Notes under the pieces: generated by a model | Told to the model about the DNA's origin: nothing | Databases searched by the model: none | Seen by the model: the letters and a program-made list of their open reading frames with translations, nothing else | Assembly: GCF_006716445.1 (NCBI RefSeq) | Contig: NZ_VFPA01000001.1 | Location: 1,922,001 to 1,986,000, forward strand | Source of the DNA: Pseudonocardia kunmingensis | GTDB taxonomy: Bacteria; Actinomycetota; Actinomycetes; Mycobacteriales; Pseudonocardiaceae | Length of the DNA: 64,000 nt | Reading direction: 5' to 3' | Translations under genes and position numbers: made by a program | Part shown: in pieces, positions 57,942 through 64,000 of the stretch | Layout of the letters: the number at the start of each line of letters is the position of its first letter | How positions within the stretch are numbered: the stretch's first letter is position 1

Positions 57942-57990
57942 GACGAACGGCACTCTCGTCGGTACCTCGCAGACGAAAGTGCCGTTCGTC
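57942..57990. repeat. 49-bp dispersed palindrome, copy 3
   Basis: The left arm GACGAACGGCACTCTCGTC is identical to that of the copy at 15736. The right arm is GACGAAAGTGCCGTTCGTC and the 11-nt centre differs. It lies between the divergent SRAP and aroA genes, 25 bp from one start and 41 bp from the other. Here it is in a promoter region rather than at a terminator position. Confidence 0.87.
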
Positions 57991-58030
57991 CGCTCGCCGG
58001 GGCCCGCCGGCCATGCGGAATCATGGTGGC

Positions 58031-59296
58031 GTGACCGCAGCCTGGCCCGCCCCGCACGCCACCACACCCGTCCGCGGCCGGGTGAGCGTGCCGGGCTCCA
58101 AGTCCGTGACCAACCGCGCCCTGCTGCTGGCGGCGCTCTCCGGCGGCGCGTGCACCGTCGATCACGCGCCCGCCTCCCGGGACACCGCGCTCATGGTGGG
58201 GGCGCTGCGCGCGCTGGGCGTCGCGGTCGAGGCCGACGGCGAGCGGGTCGTGTTCGGCGGGCACGACGGGCTGCGCGGCGGCGGTACCGTCGACTGCGGC
58301 CTCGCGGGCACCGTGATGCGCTTCGTGCCGCCCGCGGCGGCGCTCGCCGACGGCCCGGTCTCCTTCGACGGCGACCCGCGGGCACGGGAGCGCCCGATGG
58401 ACACCGTGCTGGACGCGCTGCGCGCCCTCGGCGCCCGCGTCGACGGCTCCGCCCTCCCCTTCGTCCTGCACGGCACCGGCGGGCTCGCCGGTGGCGACGT
58501 GGTGATCGACGCCTCGGCGTCCTCGCAGTTCGTGTCGGGGCTGCTGCTGTCGGGCGCCCGCTACGACAAGGGCGTCACCGTCCACCACGACGGCAAGCCG
58601 GTGCCCTCGCTGCCGCACATCGAGATGACGGTCGCGATGCTGCGCGAGGCGGGGGTCGAGGTCGACGACGCCGAGCCGAACACCTGGCGCGTGGCCCCCG
58701 GCCCGATCGCGGCGCGCGACTGGAGCGTGGAGCCGGACCTGTCCAACGCCGCCGTGTTCCTGGCCGCCGCGGCGCTCACCGGCGGCGAGGTCACCGTCGC
58801 GGGCTGGCCGGGTGGCTCCACCCAGCCGGGCACCGAGATCCTCTCCGTCCTCGAGCAGGCGGGCTGCACCGTCACCCCCGGCCCGGACGGCATGACCGTG
58901 CGGGGGCCGTCCGAGCTCGCGGGGGTGGACGTCGACCTGCACGACGCCAGCGAGCTCACGCCCACCGTCGCCGCCGTCGCCGCGCTGGCCACCTCCCCGT
59001 CGCGCATCCGGGGCGTCGCCCACATCCGCGGCCACGAGACCGACCGGCTGGCCGCGCTGGCCACCGAGCTCTCGGCGCTCGGTGGAGACGTCGCGGAGAC
59101 CCCGGACGGGCTGGAGATCCGGCCCGCGCCGCTCACCGCGCCGGACCGGCCGTGGCACGCCTACGCCGACCACCGGATGGCCACCGCGGGCGCGCTCGTC
59201 GGGCTGGCCGTGCCCGGGGTGGCCGTCGACGACATCGGTGCCACCGACAAGACGATCCCCGACTTCCCGTCCCGTTGGACGGCGCTGCTCGGGTGA
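58031..59296 (+). CDS. aroA: 3-phosphoshikimate 1-carboxyvinyltransferase
   Basis: A 421-residue EPSP synthase of the shikimate pathway. [19 protein letters not shown] binds the shikimate phosphate, [20 protein letters not shown] and [15 protein letters not shown] are further family signatures. [20 protein letters not shown] and [13 protein letters not shown] complete the set. It joins shikimate 3-phosphate and phosphoenolpyruvate. The GTG at 58031 is the nearest start to the first strand. The following GTPase gene overlaps its stop by 4 bp. Confidence 0.97.
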   Translation: MTAAWPAPHATTPVRGRVSVPGSKSVTNRALLLAALSGGACTVDHAPASRDTALMVGALRALGVAVEADGERVVFGGHDGLRGGGTVDCGLAGTVMRFVPPAAALADGPVSFDGDPRARERPMDTVLDALRALGARVDGSALPFVLHGTGGLAGGDVVIDASASSQFVSGLLLSGARYDKGVTVHHDGKPVPSLPHIEMTVAMLREAGVEVDDAEPNTWRVAPGPIAARDWSVEPDLSNAAVFLAAAALTGGEVTVAGWPGGSTQPGTEILSVLEQAGCTVTPGPDGMTVRGPSELAGVDVDLHDASELTPTVAAVAALATSPSRIRGVAHIRGHETDRLAALATELSALGGDVAETPDGLEIRPAPLTAPDRPWHAYADHRMATAGALVGLAVPGVAVDDIGATDKTIPDFPSRWTALLG

Positions 59297-60291
59297 GTCC
59301 CCGCGAGTACGACGAGACCGACGTCCGGGTGCGGCCCGGGCGCCGGGGGTCGCGGCCGCGCAGCAAACGCCGCCCGGAGCACGCCGACGCGGCCGAGGCC
59401 ATGGTCACCGCGGTCGACCGCGGCCGCTGGACCTGCGCCCCCGACGGCGACGCGGACCGGCCGCCGGTCACCGCGATGCGTGCCCGCGAGCTCGGGCGCA
59501 CGCCGATCGTCGTGGGCGACCGGGTGGGGCTGGTCGGGGACCTGTCCGGCGCGGTCGACACGCTCGCCCGGATCGTCCGGGTGCAGGAGCGGCGCACGGT
59601 CCTGCGGCGCACCGCCGACGACACCGACCCGTACGAGCGCGTGGTCGTGGCGAACGCCGAGCAGCTGGTGATCGTCACGGCGGTGGCCGACCCGGTCCCG
59701 CGCACCGGCTTCGTGGACCGCTGCCTGGTGGCGGCCTACGCGGGCGGGTTGACGCCCGTGCTGTGCCTGACCAAGGCCGACCTCGCCGACCCGGAGCCGT
59801 TCGCGGCCCAGTACCGCGACCTGGACCTGCCCGTGCTCGTCACCCGGCGCGACCACGACCCCGCACCGCTCGCCGCCGCCCTCGCCGGGAAGGTCTCGGC
59901 GCTGGTGGGGCACTCAGGTGTCGGCAAGTCCACGCTGGTCAACGCCCTGGTCCCGGAAGCCAGCCGCGCCGTGGGCGTGGTCTCCGCCGTCGGCAAGGGC
60001 CGCCACACGACGACGGCGGCGCTCGCGCTCGCCCTGCCCGAGGATCGCGGCGCGGGCTGGGTGGTCGACACGCCGGGCATCCGCTCGTTCGGGCTCGCCC
60101 ACGTCACCCCGGACGACGTTCCCGCGGCGTTCGACGACCTCGCGGAGGCGATCGAGGACTGCCCGCGCGGCTGTGGCCACCTCGGGCCGCCGGCGGACCC
60201 GGAGTGCGCGCTCGACACGCTCGTGGCCGACGGGAAGCTCGGTCCCGGTCGGCTCGCCGCGCTGCGGCGGGTCCTGGTGGCCCTGCACTGA
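59293..60291 (+). CDS. rsgA: ribosome small subunit-dependent GTPase RsgA
   Basis: A 332-residue circularly permuted GTPase. The order is OB-fold (residues 30-110), then G4 TKAD, G1 [14 protein letters not shown] and G3 [11 protein letters not shown]-terminal zinc site follows in [17 protein letters not shown] (three Cys and one His). It checks late 30S assembly. The GTG at 59293 overlaps the aroA stop, so the pair is translationally coupled, as in other actinobacteria. Confidence 0.95.
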   Translation: MSPREYDETDVRVRPGRRGSRPRSKRRPEHADAAEAMVTAVDRGRWTCAPDGDADRPPVTAMRARELGRTPIVVGDRVGLVGDLSGAVDTLARIVRVQERRTVLRRTADDTDPYERVVVANAEQLVIVTAVADPVPRTGFVDRCLVAAYAGGLTPVLCLTKADLADPEPFAAQYRDLDLPVLVTRRDHDPAPLAAALAGKVSALVGHSGVGKSTLVNALVPEASRAVGVVSAVGKGRHTTTAALALALPEDRGAGWVVDTPGIRSFGLAHVTPDDVPAAFDDLAEAIEDCPRGCGHLGPPADPECALDTLVADGKLGPGRLAALRRVLVALH

Positions 60292-60318
60292 CCCGTGCGG
60301 GATGGCAGTGTCGTACCC

Positions 60319-60747
60319 ATGACGGCCGGAGAGGAGCGCTCGCCGCTGCGGATCGGCAACGCGGAGCGCACGGCGGCCCTGAAGGCGCTCGACGAGCACC
60401 TCGCGGCGGGCCGCCTGGACGTCGACGAGTACGCCGACCGCTCGGCCGCCGCGGCCGGCGCCGTGGTCGCGGCCGATCTCGCCGACCTGTTCACCGACCT
60501 GCCCGAGCCGCACCCGCCGCTACCCGGTGGTCCGGCCGCGCCGCCACCGACCGCGCCGCTCCCGGTGGCACCGCCGGCGGGCGAGGTCGCCCCGCCGCAG
60601 CCCGGAACGCTGGAGCGCTGGGCACCTCAGCTCATGGGGGTGGCGGTGGTCGTCGCGATCGGGCTGTTCCTGCTCACCCGGCAGGGCGTGCTGATGCTGC
60701 TGATCCCGCTGGCGGCCGTGCTGCTGTGGGCGGGGCGGCGGCAGTGA
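60319..60747 (+). CDS. DUF1707 domain membrane protein
   Basis: A 142-residue protein. RIGNAERTAALKALDEHLAAGRLDVDEYADR is the DUF1707 helical domain (split: LRIGNAERTAALKALDEHL, then DEYADRSAAA). A long Pro/Ala linker follows, then two hydrophobic segments (about 105-120 and 124-138). DUF1707 proteins are widespread and uncharacterised, often near sporulation or envelope genes. It starts 27 bp after rsgA and may share its transcript. Confidence 0.9.
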   Translation: MTAGEERSPLRIGNAERTAALKALDEHLAAGRLDVDEYADRSAAAAGAVVAADLADLFTDLPEPHPPLPGGPAAPPPTAPLPVAPPAGEVAPPQPGTLERWAPQLMGVAVVVAIGLFLLTRQGVLMLLIPLAAVLLWAGRRQ

Positions 60748-60790
60748 ACGGTGCGGCCCACCACCACGGCGATCGCCCTGCCCCTGGGCG

Positions 60791-62047
60791 TCAGCGTTGC
60801 GGTCGAGGGGAACGGCGGGGGGCGGCCTGGACGTGCGCGGGCCGACCGGCGCCGAGACCGGTGACCGCCAGCAGCGCCGCGGTGGCGGCGAGGCCGAGCA
60901 GGGGCGGCGTCCAGCTCGTGGTGCTGTCGTGGAGGGCGCCGAACAGGACGGGCCCGAACGCGGCGAGCAGGTAGCCGATGGATTGGGCCATGCCTGACAA
61001 CGCGGCGGTGTGGGCGGCGTCGGAAGCGCGGAGGCCGATGAACGACAGCGCGAGCACCAGGCAGGCGCCGCCGCCGAGGCCCACGACGGCGACCCAGGCC
61101 AGGGCCGCGGAAGGAGCGAGCGCGAGGCCGAGGTAGCCGACGAGGCAGCACAGCGCGGCGGTGACGGCGACCCGTCGCTGATCGGTGACCTGGCGGGTCA
61201 CCAACGGGAGAACGAGGCTGGCGGCCAGCGCGACGAACTGGTAGCCGAACAGGGCCCAGCCGGCGGTGGCGCTGGTGGCGCCTCGGCTCTCCAGGATGCT
61301 GGGTAGCCAGGCGATCATCACGTAGAACCCGAGCGACTGCAGCCCCATGAAGCCGGTGACCTGCCACGCCAGCGGGGACCGCCATGGCATGGCGACCGGA
61401 CGCCGGGGATGGGTGGACCCGGTGGGCGGGAAACCCGGGCTCTGACGTACGGCATGCGGAGCCCAGAGGGCCGCAGTGATCAACGCCAGCCCGGCCCAGC
61501 AGCCGAGGGCGAGGCGCCACCCGTCGGGCTCGCTTCCCGCGATCGGTACCGCGAACCCGGAGGCCAGCGCGGCGACGAGGCCCATGACGGTCACGTACGT
61601 CCCGGTGAGCACCCCGACCCGGTCGGGGAAGTAGTACCGGATCACCTCGGGCAGCAGGACGTTGCCGACCGCGATGGCCGCGCCGAGCATGACGGTGCCG
61701 GTGAACAACGCGCCCGCGGCGGGCAGCGAGCGAACCACGATCCCGGCGGTGAGGACCACCAGCGCGACCAGCAGAGCGCGTTCGCGGCCCAGGCGGCGGG
61801 CCAGCCCCGGGGCGATCGGCGAGAACGCGGCGAACGCCAGCAGCGGAAGGGTGTTGAGGAGCCCCGCAGCGGATGCCGAGAGCCCGAGGCCGCGTCCGAT
61901 CGGGTCGAGCACCGGGCCGACGACGGTCAGTGCGGCGCGCAGGTTGGCTGCGATCAGCACGCTGCCGGCGACCAGCAGCGCCACCGGTGCGGTGCGGTGG
62001 TGGTCCGGCCGGCCGGCCGCGGTGGGAGCGGGATGTCGGCGGATCAC
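60791..62047 (-). CDS. MFS transporter, CynX/NimT type
   Basis: A 418-residue protein with 12 helices. AANLRAALTVVGPVLDPIGR and SASAAGLLNTLPLLAFA are typical of the CynX/NimT (cyanate/nitroimidazole) branch. ARRLGRERALLVALVVL is the 2-3 loop. The ATG at 62047 overlaps the stop of a GntR gene by 4 bp, so the regulator and transporter are one operon. Substrate unknown; related proteins export drugs or take up small anions. Confidence 0.9.
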   Translation of the reverse strand: MIRRHPAPTAAGRPDHHRTAPVALLVAGSVLIAANLRAALTVVGPVLDPIGRGLGLSASAAGLLNTLPLLAFAAFSPIAPGLARRLGRERALLVALVVLTAGIVVRSLPAAGALFTGTVMLGAAIAVGNVLLPEVIRYYFPDRVGVLTGTYVTVMGLVAALASGFAVPIAGSEPDGWRLALGCWAGLALITAALWAPHAVRQSPGFPPTGSTHPRRPVAMPWRSPLAWQVTGFMGLQSLGFYVMIAWLPSILESRGATSATAGWALFGYQFVALAASLVLPLVTRQVTDQRRVAVTAALCCLVGYLGLALAPSAALAWVAVVGLGGGACLVLALSFIGLRASDAAHTAALSGMAQSIGYLLAAFGPVLFGALHDSTTSWTPPLLGLAATAALLAVTGLGAGRPAHVQAAPRRSPRPQR

Positions 62048-62895
62048 GACGTCCCCCGCCGCGGATCGTCGGGCTGGTCGTCCGGTTCGGCGTCCTGAGA
62101 GGCGGCGACGATGCCGATGGCGGCGCGCTGCGCGGCCGGAACGTCGCCTGCGGCGATGGCCTCCACCAGGGCCGCGTGGCGGTGGCGTTGTTCGGCGGCC
62201 AGGTGTTCGCGACCGAGGGCGCGCGTGGCCACCGACGCGACGCGGGCGCTCCCGAGGCTGTCGTACAGCTCGGTCAGCAGGTCATTACCGGCGCACGCCA
62301 CCACCGCACGGTGCAGCTCCGCGTCCGCGCGCAGGAACGCGGCGGTGTCGCCGCCGGCATCGAGCTCGAGCAGGCGGGCGAGCAGCACCCGGAGGTGCTC
62401 CACGTCGTGGGGGCGACGGCGCGCGGCGGCGAACCCCGCTGCATGCTGCTCCAACACGGCCCGCACCTCGAAGGCCTCCGCCGTGCCGGTCCGGTGCACC
62501 CGGCGGGCCAGCGAGGCCTCGAGCTCACTGGACGCCCGGACGTAGGTGCCGTCCCCGGGCCGGGACTCGAGCAGGCCGAGGTACACGAGTGCTCGCAGCG
62601 CCTCGCGCACGGTGTTCCGGCTGACGCCGAGATCGGCGACCAGGTCGTGCTCCGGGGGAACCCGGGTCCCGACCGGCCAGCGACCCGAGGAGATGAGCTC
62701 GAGGAGCTGGTCGGCGACCTGGCGGGACAGCGGGATCGTCCGGGCCGGTGCGCGCAGCCCGCTCGGGGAGGCGCCCGAGATCTCCGGGCCGTGCTCCGCC
62801 GCGGCCGCGCCGTGGCGGGGCCGGGGGCCGGGTCGTGCGCCGGTCGGCGGGGTCGGCGGGATCACGGCAGCCGGCGGGGTCGCCGGCTGCGACAC
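62044..62895 (-). CDS. GntR-family regulator, FadR subfamily with FCD domain
   Basis: A 283-residue regulator. A Pro-rich 45-residue N-terminal tail precedes the winged helix, with PEHDLVADLGVSRNTVREAL as recognition region. The FCD domain has RADAELHRAVVACAGND and HAALVEAIAAGD, carrying the His ligands. The C-terminus is acidic (DAEPDDQPDDPRR). It probably represses its own operon with the MFS gene. The GTG at 62895 gives the whole tail; a later start inside the tail cannot be excluded. Confidence 0.88.
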   Translation of the reverse strand: MSQPATPPAAVIPPTPPTGARPGPRPRHGAAAAEHGPEISGASPSGLRAPARTIPLSRQVADQLLELISSGRWPVGTRVPPEHDLVADLGVSRNTVREALRALVYLGLLESRPGDGTYVRASSELEASLARRVHRTGTAEAFEVRAVLEQHAAGFAAARRRPHDVEHLRVLLARLLELDAGGDTAAFLRADAELHRAVVACAGNDLLTELYDSLGSARVASVATRALGREHLAAEQRHRHAALVEAIAAGDVPAAQRAAIGIVAASQDAEPDDQPDDPRRGTS

Positions 62896-63007
62896 TGGCC
62901 AAATGTAGGGCAGCTGGTCATAGGACTGAACCTAGCAGACCTGCGAGCAAGGGTCAGCGCACAGCGCCGGGGCGAACCGGGCCCACCCGTTCCGGCGTGC
63001 GCTGCGG

Positions 63008-63514
63008 TCAGCCGACCTCCACCAGGAACGCCACCTCGGAGGGGTCGTACCAGGCCAGCTCGTGGTCCTCGGCCTCGCCGACCAGGAACTCGGCGTCGAG
63101 GTCGCCCATGTCGGCGGCGTCGACCGCGCCGGAGGCCTGGCGCACCGCGTACGCGGCCTCCTCGGTGTCGACGTGCACCGCCGCGATCGACTCGAACGGC
63201 ACCGAGCCGGCGATGCGCACGACGCCGTCGTCGAGGTCGGGGCGCAGCGTGACGTCGTCCAGGTCGGCCGCCACCACCACCCGGCGGGCCGGTGTGGTGT
63301 CCTCCCCGAGCCCGAACTCCACGGCGAGCAGCCGCAGCGAAGCCCGGGCAGCCTGGTTCATCGCGGCGTACTCGAGCTCCTCGTCGTCGCCGCTGGTGTA
63401 GGCCTCGCGCAGGGCGGGCGTGAGGGCGAACGCGGTGCCGCCGATCGGGTCCAGGACGCCGTTCTTGACCAGCGAGCGGAGCATCGGCCACGTGGCCGGG
63501 ACGTAGACGCGCAT
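63008..63514 (-). CDS. DUF6912-like protein
   Basis: A 168-residue protein starting MRVYVPATWPMLRSLVKNG. FALTPALREAYTSGDDEELEYAAM and ESIAAVHVDTEEAAYAVRQA are the recognisable pieces, consistent with the DUF6912 group from memory. It is acidic, soluble and of unknown function. The gene ends in FLVEVG. It follows the WS/DGAT gene by 4 bp and probably shares its transcript. Confidence 0.75.
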   Translation of the reverse strand: MRVYVPATWPMLRSLVKNGVLDPIGGTAFALTPALREAYTSGDDEELEYAAMNQAARASLRLLAVEFGLGEDTTPARRVVVAADLDDVTLRPDLDDGVVRIAGSVPFESIAAVHVDTEEAAYAVRQASGAVDAADMGDLDAEFLVGEAEDHELAWYDPSEVAFLVEVG

Positions 63515-63518
63515 CGGC

Positions 63519-64000
63519 TCAGGCCACCGTGCTCAGGAGCTCGTCGAGCGACTCGTCGACCAGCCCGGCCAGCACGTCGACGTCGGGCATCGCGTCGCGG
63601 TCGCCGTTGAACCCGTAGTAGACGCCCCCGTCGTAGGAGGTGAGCCCGATCGCGAGCGCCTGGCCCTTCGCCAGCGGCACGACCGGGAACATCTCGAGCA
63701 TCCGGGCACCTGCGGCGTACAGCGGGAACTGCGGTCCCGGCACGTTCGTCACCACCAAGTTGAAGATCCGCTTCGAGAACCCGCTCGCGGCGCGCGCCCC
63801 CAGGGCGTGCAGCGTAGGCGGGGCGAACCCGCCGATGCGGACCAGGGTGTCGGCACCGACGGACTGGCCGTTCGAGGTGTGCTCGCGCATCGCGTGCGTG
63901 ACGTGGTGCAGGCGCACCACCGGGCTGGGCTCCCCCACCGGCAGGTCCACGAGGAAGGACGACACCCGGTTGCCCAGCGACCCCGCGGTGGCCGAGCTCG
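63519..64000 (-). CDS. wax ester synthase/diacylglycerol acyltransferase (WS/DGAT), C-terminal part
   Basis: The C-terminal 160 residues of a larger gene entering from the right edge. GNRVSSFLVDLPVGEPSP and FNLVVTNVPGPQFPLYAAGARM are strong WS/DGAT signatures, and YYGFNGDRDAMPDVDVLAG closes the domain. The enzyme joins fatty acyl-CoA to alcohols or diacylglycerol for storage lipid. The HHxxxDG active site would be in the missing N-terminal part, so activity cannot be confirmed. Confidence 0.92.
   Translation of the reverse strand, partial: SSATAGSLGNRVSSFLVDLPVGEPSPVVRLHHVTHAMREHTSNGQSVGADTLVRIGGFAPPTLHALGARAASGFSKRIFNLVVTNVPGPQFPLYAAGARMLEMFPVVPLAKGQALAIGLTSYDGGVYYGFNGDRDAMPDVDVLAGLVDESLDELLSTVA

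Overview
The window is high-GC actinobacterial chromosome, most likely from Pseudonocardia or a close relative in Pseudonocardiales. The evidence is the GC-rich codon use with many GTG starts, a fused E1/E2 2-oxoglutarate dehydrogenase, a WhiB1 protein, a SigR/RsrA redox pair, a mycothiol-dependent isomerase, several F420-type oxidoreductases, nickel superoxide dismutase and the tiny ribosomal protein bL37. The genus is inferred; no rRNA or tRNA gene was seen.

Region 1 (1-11.6 kb): an SGNH hydrolase cut by the window edge, a NUDIX hydrolase, a dienelactone hydrolase, and a winged-helix regulator divergent from an F420-type oxidoreductase across a 14-bp-periodic operator array. Next is a catabolic cluster: a tripartite tricarboxylate transporter (binding protein, TctB, TctA), an aldo/keto reductase, an Ldh2-type dehydrogenase, an RraA-type aldolase and a GntR/FCD regulator. 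It looks like uptake and breakdown of an unidentified carboxylate.

Region 2 (11.7-22.3 kb): kgd with a DUF6104 gene, an amidohydrolase/LysR/MHS-transporter group carrying two matching LysR boxes, a divergent MerR/mycothiol-isomerase pair and a methyltransferase. Region 3 (22.4-26.8 kb): a four-gene operon of two small helical proteins, a soluble EccC-like FtsK/SpoIIIE ATPase and a 127-residue protein, of unknown function and the best candidate for an undescribed system. A degraded MFS gene follows.

Region 4 (26.8-45.9 kb): an ArsR/SRPBCC pair, a reductive pyrimidine-type catabolic operon (C-N hydrolase, class III aminotransferase, dihydropyrimidinase) followed by an F420-type enzyme, a multicopper oxidase, a PadR pair, a VapBC remnant, an SDR, an osmoprotectant ABC transporter, a GGDEF/EAL protein, malic enzyme and the sodX/sodN pair.

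Region 5 (46-64 kb): a PPOX flavoenzyme and a tryptophanyl-tRNA synthetase with a Trp-rich leader peptide and attenuator. Then a block whose order resembles the Mycobacterium tuberculosis whiB1-sigH-aroA region (from memory): phosphatase, GNAT, membrane protein, whiB1, pdtaS, bL37, rsrA-sigR, ybaK, SRAP protein, aroA, rsgA. A GntR/MFS pair, a DUF6912-like gene and a cut WS/DGAT gene end the window.

A recurrent non-coding theme is a set of large intergenic palindromes. One family is 49 bp (three copies) and another 65 bp (two copies), both with arms around an 11-nt centre; several single elements also occur. They sit mostly at gene ends and are not explained by the annotated genes.
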